Assembly (NCBI GenBank): GCA_937897085.1
Contig: CALCOR010000070.1
Span: 1-14,477, forward strand
Reading direction: 5' to 3'
From: an uncultured euryarchaeote
GTDB taxonomy: Archaea > Thermoplasmatota > Poseidoniia > Poseidoniales > Thalassarchaeaceae
DNA length: 14,477 nucleotides
The stretch's first letter is position 1, and every line of letters starts with the position of its first letter. Made by a program: the position numbers and the translations under genes. Below, in pieces: positions 6,815 through 13,687 of this stretch. The notes beneath the pieces were generated by a model that was not told the DNA's origin, made no database searches, and saw only the letters and a list, made by a program, of their open reading frames with translations.

Positions 6815-8203
6815 TCAAGGGGTCGGCGCAGGCAGAGCGCCTTCACCAGCGAGATGTCCGCGCCACGCCTGCACGCGGTCCGCATCACGCACCTCGAGAG
6901 TTGCCCACAGATCATCGAGTCCTGCCTCTTCGACATCGAGGATGTTCCGTGCAACAGAGGAGAATCGCACGGGGTCGACATCTTGCAGCCGGATGAGCAA
7001 CTCACGCAGCCGTGCCCGGCTGACATCGTCTCGTTGCAGCCAGAACTGGACGAGGAACCCATGCTCATCGTCAGGATGGAGTTCAAGATAGTCACGCAGC
7101 ACCGTCTGCGCCAGCAGTCGTCGCATGCGCACATCCTCGTGCTCGACCAGTACGGCAAGACGGGAAGTGAGCTCTTGGGGAGAGACGACAGCCAGTTGGC
7201 GCAGCGCGCTGGCGGCAGCGAGTTGGATGTCGACTTCCGGGTCCGCCAGCAGTTCGTCGAGCAGGTGCAGCGCATCGCTGCCCATAACACGCAGCAGTGC
7301 AGGCAACGCTTCAGCGAGCGCGCGGCGTACCTGTAGATCCCCGCGCATCCTCACCGAGATGAGCACCACCTGCGCCGACTGCTCGTCTAGTTCGAACAGC
7401 CGAGGGAGGCAGCCTACCAGTTCAGCGACCACCTCGACTGGCTGGTCGCGCACCATCTGTTCAAGGCGGATCGTAAGTGCGAGACCGGTGACCAACGCCG
7501 GACGTTCAATCATCAACCTGAGCCAACTCACCAGCAGGGCGCGGCGCTTGAGATTCCCTTGCTCAAGCTGGTCGAGCAACCAGTGAGAAGCGTCGATGCC
7601 CGCCTCATCGGCACTGACAGCCGTATCTGAGGCTTTCTCGGGCTTCCAGTCAACCTGGTGAGGACCCGGCTCCTGCCTTGTGGGCCAACTCCCTGGAGGA
7701 TGGGCGAGGGCGATGCTCTCCAGCATGTGGTAGCCGCGGTTCGTAGCTTGAGGGGTAGGCGCGCGACACAAACCGTTGAGCAGTGAGATGCCGAGGTACC
7801 AACGATCTCCGTTGGGCGCATCACGGTCGAGCGCCAGCCCCAGCCATTCCTCGCAGGTGGCGAACAGGATGCGCTCGGCGACCTCATCGAGTCTCCTGAG
7901 CAGCCAACGCTCACCCTCCTTCTGCGGATCCACCGTCAGTGACAGACGATGAGGGATGATCGCCTCGCGGGCGACATCGAGATGGCGCATCATCGAGGCG
8001 CGGTCGACACTGAACAGGCCCACACCCATCTCAACCACCTTCTCGGGGGACGAGGGTTCGACCACCGGCAGGTCAGCATCCCGAACGGGGGGTGGGGGCA
8101 GTGGCCATTCCATCGTACCGAAGCGCAGCAGTTCCTGCAGCAGTTCCACACAATGGGTGTGGACAATCGCCGAGGTTTCCTGCCGGCTGCGTCCGAACGC
8201 CAT
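6815..8203 (-). CDS. HEAT-repeat-like helical scaffold protein
   Basis: A 462-residue soluble protein, almost all helix. The C-terminal half has HEAT-like repeats with the D-x-x-V-R/Q pattern every 34-36 residues: GDLQVRRALAEAL (288-300), DPEVDIQLAAASALRQL (321-337), HEDVRMRRLLAQTVL (355-369) and RDDVSRARLRELLI (391-404). Such repeats form a curved surface for protein binding, so it is likely an adaptor or scaffold, not an enzyme. The N-terminal half (1-180) is different and not recognised. It has a proline-rich linker (PLPPPPVRD, 34-42). ATG 8203 has a good ribosome binding site, AGAGGGG (8211-8217 on the plus strand), 7 nt away. Downstream, two small membrane proteins follow without gap, suggesting that it works at the membrane with them. 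It follows the TFB gene by 60 bp. Confidence 0.7.
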   Translation of the reverse strand: MAFGRSRQETSAIVHTHCVELLQELLRFGTMEWPLPPPPVRDADLPVVEPSSPEKVVEMGVGLFSVDRASMMRHLDVAREAIIPHRLSLTVDPQKEGERWLLRRLDEVAERILFATCEEWLGLALDRDAPNGDRWYLGISLLNGLCRAPTPQATNRGYHMLESIALAHPPGSWPTRQEPGPHQVDWKPEKASDTAVSADEAGIDASHWLLDQLEQGNLKRRALLVSWLRLMIERPALVTGLALTIRLEQMVRDQPVEVVAELVGCLPRLFELDEQSAQVVLISVRMRGDLQVRRALAEALPALLRVMGSDALHLLDELLADPEVDIQLAAASALRQLAVVSPQELTSRLAVLVEHEDVRMRRLLAQTVLRDYLELHPDDEHGFLVQFWLQRDDVSRARLRELLIRLQDVDPVRFSSVARNILDVEEAGLDDLWATLEVRDADRVQAWRGHLAGEGALPAPTP

Positions 8204-8224
8204 CTCTCGACCCCTCTATTCCGG

Positions 8225-8243
8225 TCAGGGTGTCACACCCTGA
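8225..8243. promoter_or_regulatory. Perfect 19-bp palindrome upstream of HEAT-like gene
   Basis: TCAGGGTGTCACACCCTGA has 9-bp arms around one central base. It ends 22 nt before the HEAT-like start codon, just upstream of its ribosome binding site. As DNA it looks like a dimeric operator; as RNA it could form a 7-bp stem with a 5-nt loop between tfb and the next gene. A second, weaker inverted repeat (ATGCC 8247-8251 / GGCAT 8260-8264) begins at the tfb stop codon. No T-tract follows on the minus strand, so a classical terminator is unlikely. Confidence 0.55.
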
Positions 8244-8263
8244 CTCATGCCTCCATTCGGGCA

Positions 8264-9193
8264 TCAGATTTCAAGTTCTATGTTCAGGTTCTGGATGAGT
8301 TCCTTGTACCTGTTTCGAATTGTGACTTCAGTCACTCCAGCGACTTCGGCGACTTCTCTCTGGGTCCGGCGCTTGCCACACAGAACACTGGCGATGTAGA
8401 TGATCGATGCAGCGATTCCTGTAGGTCCTCTGCCACTCGTGAGTTCCTTCTCTTGGGCGGCCTTGATGAGTTCGTAGGCCTTCGCTTCGACCTCTGCATC
8501 GAGCCCTAGACCTGAACAGAACCTGGAGATGTAATCCTCAGGGCCTGTAGGCATGATCTTCATCTTGAGTTCGCGGACCATGAAGCGGTAGGTCCTACCA
8601 ATCTCCTTGCGTCCAGTGCGGCTTGCCTGACCGATCTCATCTAGGGTTCTCGGAACCCCACATTGTCGACAGGCTGCGTACAGACTTGCTGCAGCGACAC
8701 CCTCGATCGATCTGCCACGAATGAGGCGCTTCTCGACCGCTTTCTTGTAATTCACAGCGGCCGCTTCGCGAACCGACTTCGGTAGCTCCAGACGGCTGGC
8801 CATGCGGTCCAACTCAGCGAGTGCCATGGCGAGGTTGCGCTCGGTGGCGTTGGAGACACGGGAGCGCTTCTGCCACTTCCTCATTCGATAGAATTGAGAG
8901 CGATAACGAGAGTTGATCGTCTTGCCCGAGTAGTCCTTGTTCTGCCAGTCGATGTCGGTTGACAGACCCTTGTCGTGCAGCATCACGGTCATTGGCGCTC
9001 CTGTGCGCGCACGCTGGTCGCCCTGCTCGGGTGAGAACACCCTCCACTCCGCACCTTGGTCGATCACATTGTCCTCAATCACGAGGCCACAATCCTGACA
9101 CACGACCTCGCCGCGTGTTTCGTCTCGCTCAAGCGAGCGGCTGTTGCATTCCGGACACTTGACGATGTCCTCTATCTGTTGATCTTCTGCCAT
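8264..9193 (-). CDS. tfb: Transcription initiation factor IIB (TFB)
   Basis: Archaeal TFIIB: binds the TBP-TATA complex and BRE, recruits RNA polymerase and helps start-site selection. 309 residues, a full-length protein. The N-terminal zinc ribbon has CPEC (13-16) and CQDC (32-35). The B-reader region follows with [11 protein letters not shown] (47-57), then two cyclin folds: about 115-205 ([15 protein letters not shown]) and 210-305 ([18 protein letters not shown]). The helix-turn-helix [20 protein letters not shown] (277-296) is the BRE-recognition helix region. ATG 9193 has GGTGAT in front, a usual archaeal ribosome binding site. It has its own promoter with a TATA box (see the regulatory entry) and diverges from the aconitase gene. 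Archaea often carry several tfb genes; whether this is the main one cannot be told here. This gene is the strongest sign that the window is archaeal. Confidence 0.98.
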   Translation of the reverse strand: MAEDQQIEDIVKCPECNSRSLERDETRGEVVCQDCGLVIEDNVIDQGAEWRVFSPEQGDQRARTGAPMTVMLHDKGLSTDIDWQNKDYSGKTINSRYRSQFYRMRKWQKRSRVSNATERNLAMALAELDRMASRLELPKSVREAAAVNYKKAVEKRLIRGRSIEGVAAASLYAACRQCGVPRTLDEIGQASRTGRKEIGRTYRFMVRELKMKIMPTGPEDYISRFCSGLGLDAEVEAKAYELIKAAQEKELTSGRGPTGIAASIIYIASVLCGKRRTQREVAEVAGVTEVTIRNRYKELIQNLNIELEI

Positions 9194-9237
9194 TTTCTCA
9201 TCACCGACCTGTCCTCTTGCTCACATGATACAAGGGA

Positions 9238-9263
9238 AAGATATAAGCGGGGTCCGACGGACC
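9238..9263 (-). promoter_or_regulatory. tfb promoter: TATA element with adjacent palindrome
   Basis: On the minus strand CTTATATCTTT (9248 to 9238) is a good archaeal TATA element. It would place the RNA start near 9219, leaving a leader of about 25 nt before the tfb ATG. Immediately upstream, where BRE contacts occur, is GGTCCGTCGGACC (9263 to 9251), a palindrome with 6-bp arms and one central base, so a dimeric regulator bound there would interfere with TBP/TFB loading. Start position and regulator are inferred. Confidence 0.5.
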
Positions 9264-9422
9264 TTATTTAAGCCTTTTTTGATTTCCAATTGGACTTGCA
9301 TCATCGTTCTAGAGAAAAATAATGAGGAGTTGCTGAGTGAACTAATCCTGACATTTTCTGATGCGAGAACCGTGTCTCCTGATTTTTCTGGTCTTGGCCG
9401 CCCACGAAGCGTGATAAACACC

Positions 9423-9453
9423 GGGCGGGTCGAAATCCTGCCCATAGGGCAGG
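9423..9453 (+). promoter_or_regulatory. Alternative hairpins over the aconitase ribosome binding site
   Basis: CCTGCCC (9437-9443) can pair with GGGCGGG before it (9423-9429, 7-nt loop, one G-U pair) or with GGGCAGG after it (9447-9453, 3-nt loop, perfect). The two stems exclude each other. The second stem includes the 5' part of the Shine-Dalgarno AGGGG (9451-9455), and the ATG is at 9463. The layout is that of a translational switch or thermosensor, but function is only inferred. Confidence 0.4.
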
Positions 9454-9462
9454 GGTCATGCA

Positions 9463-11463
9463 ATGAGCGAATCCTGGCCGCCCGATGAAGTCGCGCTCAC
9501 ACCGGGAAAGCGAGTGCTGTTCCTGACTAAGGATCTCGAACTGATTCGGCGTCAACTCTACGAAGGACTTGATCTGAACATGGCGGACCTATCCGTGGAT
9601 GACCTGCTGGACGACATCAACACCGACGTGATCACTCCCGCATGGGTATGCTTCGACCACGACCCGCAGAATATCGCCGAGAACGCCTACGCCGGTCTGA
9701 TGCACGAAGGAAGGCGAGTGTTCGAACCTCGGGCACTCATGGACGGTGGCTTCGAGGTGATCGTCTCTGGGCAGCGCAAGGGCACCGGTTCCAGCCGGGA
9801 GCCCGCAGCCCAATGTGAACGGTGGTCAGATGTGCGCATCGTCATCGCAGCTTCATTCGCCCCCATCCACGAGCGCAACAACATCAACCTCGGCCAGGTG
9901 ATGGGAGACCACGCCATGCTCGAGCGGCTACAATCCGGAGAGCAGATTCCTCTTTCAGAATTCACTTCAGAATATGATCCCGTGACACGACTGATCCTCG
10001 AGAGCGGCGGCCTGTTCCCCTTCTCGGGGCGACTGAAATCCGGCGAACTCGAACTACCTGTGGCAGCCTCGGACGAACTCCCGATGACGATGGCTGAGAA
10101 GATGATCACGGCCAAACTCGTGTCGAGCAACGGCCACGCGGGTCATGTGCGACCAGGCGATGCGGTCATCGCCCAGGTAGACGGAGGATACAGCCACGAA
10201 TTCACCAGCGCGCAGGTGCACGAGTTCCTCAAACTGGAGTACGGCGAGGACTACAGCATCCCCAACCCATCCAAGTTCGCAGTGTTCGAGGACCACCTGC
10301 TCTACGCCACCGGGGTTCCGCGTTTCGGCAAGTTCGCAGACAAGATCGAAACCTTGAGGCGGATGCAGAAGGAATTCCAACAGCACACGGGATTGCGCGA
10401 CTATTCGGCGGTCGGGGGGGTCAGCCCGGGAATCTGTCATCAGGTTGCGCGCGAGGAGTTCATCGATGTCGGCGACTTCATCCAAGCCACGGATTCACAC
10501 ACCTGCATGGGAGGGGCTTCGAATGCTCTCACTTACGGGGTGGGCTCGACAGAGTTCGCCAACCTGATTCACAACGGCTTCACCTTCGTGCACGTTCCCG
10601 AGTCGATTCGCTTCGAGCTCACTGGAGAGTTGAACACCGGCTGCACTGCCAAGGACATCATGCTGCACATACTCTGGAGATATGCACGCGACGAGCAGAC
10701 GCTCGACCGCTCGATCGAGTTCGGTGGTCCGGGACTGGCGAGCCTGTCAATGGACGAGCGGGCGACGCTGTGTAACATGGCGACCGAATGCAGCGCCAAG
10801 ACCGGCATCTGCGAGCCCGATGAGAGGACTGTGGAGTGGTTACTGGCGCGACGGACTGGAATGACCGCTGAAGACATCCGTGCGCGCTTCGTGTTGCCCG
10901 ATGAGGGAGCTCACTATGATGGTGGAGTGCACACGATTGACCTCGACTCCATTCGGCCGATGGTCGCTCATCCTGGTGACCCGGACCGCGGCATCCCTTC
11001 GGACCCAACCAACGGCGCGTACATCGACGAACTGGGGGATGTCCACATCGACATCGCCTACGCTGGTTCATGCACCGCTGGTAAAGACGACGACTTCGCC
11101 TACTACGCCCGCGTGGTGGAAGCGGCGCTCGCTGCGGGGAGGACGATTCCCGAGGGTGTGGAGTGTTACATCCAGTTCGGCTCGAAGACGGTCAAGGAAC
11201 TGTCCTCCGAGCGAGGCTGGACCAAGATGTTCGAGGCGGCTGGCGTGAAACTGATTGACCCAGGCTGCGGCGCCTGCATCGGAGCCGGGCCGGGTGTGTC
11301 GAGCACGCAGGACGAGGTGACCATCTCGGCCATCAACCGAAACTACCAGGGAAGATCGGGGCCGGGCCGGCTCTATCTGGCAAGCCCGTTGACCGTGATG
11401 GCGAGCGCTTTCATGGGACGTATCGTCGCTTGGCATCCTGACATGTTCTCCATTGAAACGTAG
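9463..11463 (+). CDS. Aconitase-family hydro-lyase, swivel domain first
   Basis: An Fe-S hydro-lyase of the aconitase/homoaconitase/isopropylmalate isomerase superfamily; most likely citrate-isocitrate aconitase of the TCA cycle. 666 residues. The swivel (LeuD-like) domain comes first: INTDVITPAW (52-61) and the substrate motif GTGSSREPAA (107-116). The Fe-S domains follow: DHLLYATG (277-284), ATDSHTCMGGAS (342-353) with cluster ligand C348, GCGACIGAGPG (601-611) with C602 and C605, and NRNYQGRSG (625-633) with the substrate arginines. This order is that of AcnB without its N-terminal HEAT-like domain, and the reverse of AcnA. ATG 9463 has AGGGG 7 nt before it, partly in a hairpin. No leucine or lysine biosynthesis genes are near, so substrate choice rests on the fused form; homoaconitase-like activity cannot be excluded. 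Confidence 0.85.
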   Translation: MSESWPPDEVALTPGKRVLFLTKDLELIRRQLYEGLDLNMADLSVDDLLDDINTDVITPAWVCFDHDPQNIAENAYAGLMHEGRRVFEPRALMDGGFEVIVSGQRKGTGSSREPAAQCERWSDVRIVIAASFAPIHERNNINLGQVMGDHAMLERLQSGEQIPLSEFTSEYDPVTRLILESGGLFPFSGRLKSGELELPVAASDELPMTMAEKMITAKLVSSNGHAGHVRPGDAVIAQVDGGYSHEFTSAQVHEFLKLEYGEDYSIPNPSKFAVFEDHLLYATGVPRFGKFADKIETLRRMQKEFQQHTGLRDYSAVGGVSPGICHQVAREEFIDVGDFIQATDSHTCMGGASNALTYGVGSTEFANLIHNGFTFVHVPESIRFELTGELNTGCTAKDIMLHILWRYARDEQTLDRSIEFGGPGLASLSMDERATLCNMATECSAKTGICEPDERTVEWLLARRTGMTAEDIRARFVLPDEGAHYDGGVHTIDLDSIRPMVAHPGDPDRGIPSDPTNGAYIDELGDVHIDIAYAGSCTAGKDDDFAYYARVVEAALAAGRTIPEGVECYIQFGSKTVKELSSERGWTKMFEAAGVKLIDPGCGACIGAGPGVSSTQDEVTISAINRNYQGRSGPGRLYLASPLTVMASAFMGRIVAWHPDMFSIET

Positions 11464-11467
11464 TCAA

Positions 11468-11493
11468 CTCAGTGATGGCGCTCAGTGATGCCG
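11468..11493. repeat. 13-bp tandem repeat after the aconitase stop
   Basis: CTCAGTGATGGCG (11468-11480) is followed directly by CTCAGTGATGCCG (11481-11493), 12 of 13 bases the same. It starts five bases after the aconitase stop, just ahead of a possible TATA element for top6B. Confidence 0.6.
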
Positions 11494-11497
11494 ACGA

Positions 11498-11561
11498 TGA
11501 TATACCGTCACCTTCCCGTGACCGTTTGCTGCTAGTGGGCCCCTCGTCATTCGGACGAGGG
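11498..11561 (+). promoter_or_regulatory. Putative top6B promoter and leader hairpin
   Basis: GATGATATACC (near 11496-11506) resembles a TATA element and would place an RNA start near 11527. Downstream, CCCTCGTC (11541-11548) and GACGAGGG (11554-11561) form a perfect 8-bp stem with loop ATTCG. The hairpin ends 13 nt before the ribosome binding site AGGAG (11575-11579), without a T-tract, so it is more likely a leader structure than a terminator. The TATA call is weak; the hairpin is certain as sequence. Confidence 0.4.
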
Positions 11562-11587
11562 AGGACCTTCTGGCAGGAGTTGAGCCG

Positions 11588-13687
11588 ATGGCTGCCAGTG
11601 AACCGGGACCAAGAATGCAACAGGCGTCCATCAGCGAGTTCTTTGAGAAGAACAAGCACTTCCTCGGCTTCGACAGCCTGACCCGTTCGATCATCACCGC
11701 CGTCAAGGAGTCGGTGGACAACTCTCTCGACGCCTGTGAAGAGGCGCGAATCTCCCCGGTAATCGACATCGAGATACGTAAGGTGAAGGGAAAGAAGGAC
11801 GAACTCATCCTGCTCGCTCAGGACAACGGACCGGGCATCCCGTACGCATCGATCGACAAGGCGTTCGGCCGTCTGTTGTTCGGCTCACGCTTCCATACCA
11901 TCAGCCAGACCAGGGGGCAGCAGGGAATCGGAATCACCGGGGTGGTGATGTATTCACAGCTGACGACAGGGAAGCACACGCACATCATCTCCAAGGTGGT
12001 CGAAGAAGGGGTGGCTGTGCATGTGGACATCGGAATCGACACAAGGCGTAATCGGGCCTTGAAGAGTAATCACAGACGGGACGTATGGCTCGACGAACAC
12101 GGCATTGACATCCCACATGGAGTGAGGATCGAAGCGCACATGAGGGCGCGCTATCAGAAGGGGGGAAAATCCGTCTATCAGTATCTGCGCATGACCTCGA
12201 TCGTGAACCCGCACGCAGCAATCTCGTTCCGTTTGGTCAATGAAGATGGAGCGGTCATCGAACAGGCGTCCTGGCCAGCGGTCACCGAGAAGCTGCCCGC
12301 TCCGGTGAAGGAGATCCTTCCGCACCCACACGGCGTGGAGATCGGCACACTGCAGAGGATGCTCAGGGAAAGCAAGCAGCGCAGACTCTCCTCCTTCCTG
12401 CAGAAGAATTTCAGTCGCGTACCCTCCGCACGCGCACAGCAAATCTGTGAGATCGCAGAGATTTCAGACAAGGCCTCGCCCAAGCGGTTGAAGGGAGAAC
12501 AGGTGCGGGCGTTGCAGGGTGCATTCAAGCAGGTCAAACTGATGGCGCCACCGACCGACTGCCTCTCACCGATTGAGGACCTGCTCATCAAGAAAGGGCT
12601 GGCCAAGGCGATCGACTCCAAGTTCGTCACCACCATCACCCGCGAACCGTGTGTCTCCAACGGAAACCCGTTCCAGGTCGAGGTGGGCCTTCTGTTCGGC
12701 ACCGACATGCCCTCTGACTCACCCATCGAGGTGCTCAGATTCACCAATCGCGTACCGCTGATGTACCAGCAGGGTGGCTGCCTGCTCACCAAGGTGATCG
12801 AGAGCGTCGACTGGCGACGCTACGGGCTGGAGCATCCCGGTGGCCGAGGCATCCCCAAGGGGCCGGTGGCCATTCTCATCCACCTTGCGAGCACGCATGT
12901 GCAGTTCACCAGCGAAGCGAAGGAGGCGGTCTCTGAGAATGAAGAGGTGTTCGATGAGATTCGCAGGGCGCTGCTCGAGGTCGGAAGGAGCCTGAAGAGC
13001 CACAAGCGCAAGAGTACGCAGCGCGCCAAGGCACGTGAGAAGTTTGAACTGGTCAACGACATCCTGCCAGAGATTGCCGCCAAGGCAAGCCAGATCCTCG
13101 GACGCGAGGAACCTGAACTCGCTCCGGTGATCACGAAGATCATGAAGGCGGTGTTCATCGAAGATGAGATCACATGGGATGCTGACGAGAAGCGCACTCA
13201 AGCCGAATTCGTGCTGTTCAACTACACCGCCCGCCCGCGCTCCTACACCCTGCTCGCCAAATGGCCGGAACGGGACGGGGTCGAGGTAGTCGACGAGTCA
13301 CATGAGGGACGGCGCGAGGTGTACGGCCTGCGCAAATGGAAGCTCGCCACGCTCGAATCAGGCGAGTCGGTGATCATTCGCTTTGCTATCACAGGGCTCG
13401 AGAAGGACGAATGGACGGAGGCCGAGATGTTCTTCCGCGGTGCTGGTGACATAATCGGTGCCACCCGCCTCGACGAGAAGATGCTCGACCAGATGCGCCG
13501 CGAGGAAGAAGCGGGACTCCTGCAGATCACCGAACCGGAGTTTGAGGAGGCGATCGAGGCATTCACCGGAGTCGCTGAACGAGCGCAGGAAACAGACGAG
13601 GTCGAAGCGCCAGAGGAACTCAACGAGGATGACGAGGACGCGGTGCGCCAAACAACTCTCGAGGACGGATGGGGTGGCGGTGAATGA
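11588..13687 (+). CDS. top6B: DNA topoisomerase VI subunit B
   Basis: The ATPase subunit of topoisomerase VI (type IIB), which passes one DNA duplex through another to relax and decatenate. 699 residues. The GHKL ATPase domain has the N-box ESVDNSLDACEEA (41-53), DNGPGIP (79-85) and the glycine-rich lid GRLLFGSRFHTIS to TRGQQGIGITG (94-118). The H2TH region follows (DKASPKRLKGEQVRALQ), then the transducer domain with the switch-lysine segment KFVTTITREP. The long C-terminal part (from about 500) fits the extra Ig-like domain of euryarchaeal enzymes and ends in an acidic tail with GWGGG. ATG 11588 has AGGAG 8 nt before it; ATG 11615 is a less likely start. It overlaps top6A by ATGA, so the two subunits are translationally coupled. 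Confidence 0.97.
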   Translation: MAASEPGPRMQQASISEFFEKNKHFLGFDSLTRSIITAVKESVDNSLDACEEARISPVIDIEIRKVKGKKDELILLAQDNGPGIPYASIDKAFGRLLFGSRFHTISQTRGQQGIGITGVVMYSQLTTGKHTHIISKVVEEGVAVHVDIGIDTRRNRALKSNHRRDVWLDEHGIDIPHGVRIEAHMRARYQKGGKSVYQYLRMTSIVNPHAAISFRLVNEDGAVIEQASWPAVTEKLPAPVKEILPHPHGVEIGTLQRMLRESKQRRLSSFLQKNFSRVPSARAQQICEIAEISDKASPKRLKGEQVRALQGAFKQVKLMAPPTDCLSPIEDLLIKKGLAKAIDSKFVTTITREPCVSNGNPFQVEVGLLFGTDMPSDSPIEVLRFTNRVPLMYQQGGCLLTKVIESVDWRRYGLEHPGGRGIPKGPVAILIHLASTHVQFTSEAKEAVSENEEVFDEIRRALLEVGRSLKSHKRKSTQRAKAREKFELVNDILPEIAAKASQILGREEPELAPVITKIMKAVFIEDEITWDADEKRTQAEFVLFNYTARPRSYTLLAKWPERDGVEVVDESHEGRREVYGLRKWKLATLESGESVIIRFAITGLEKDEWTEAEMFFRGAGDIIGATRLDEKMLDQMRREEEAGLLQITEPEFEEAIEAFTGVAERAQETDEVEAPEELNEDDEDAVRQTTLEDGWGGGE

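Larger units (their letters stand above)
9194..9462. other. Divergent tfb/aconitase control region
   Basis: A 269-bp non-coding stretch, A+T-rich in its first two thirds. From left to right it holds the tfb leader, the tfb TATA element (9238-9248), a 13-bp palindrome (9251-9263), CTTATTTAAG (9263-9272) that could be a TATA element for either strand, a run of six T (9275-9280), an A+T-rich AAAAATAA (9314-9321) as another possible aconitase TATA, and the aconitase leader hairpins (9423-9453). No credible small gene was found; open frames crossing it lack a conserved look. Confidence 0.6.

Noticed and set aside
6658..7336. Plus-strand open frames opposite the membrane protein and HEAT-like genes
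   Set aside because: Overlapping shadow frames without recognisable domains; the minus-strand genes have ribosome binding sites, coupling and repeat structure.
9251..9280. Palindrome followed by a T-run, like an intrinsic terminator on the plus strand
   Set aside because: No gene ends upstream on the plus strand; the region is a divergent promoter, and the T-run is 12 nt beyond the stem.
9420..9455. T-arm-like stem with a 7-nt TCGAAAT loop, reminiscent of a tRNA gene end
   Set aside because: The loop is shifted from the canonical TTCRA pattern, and there is no matching acceptor stem, anticodon arm or D-arm at the right distance upstream.
11482..11808. Minus-strand open frame across the aconitase-top6B gap
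   Set aside because: Runs into the conserved ATPase domain of top6B on the other strand, Ser/Arg-rich, with no supporting motif.
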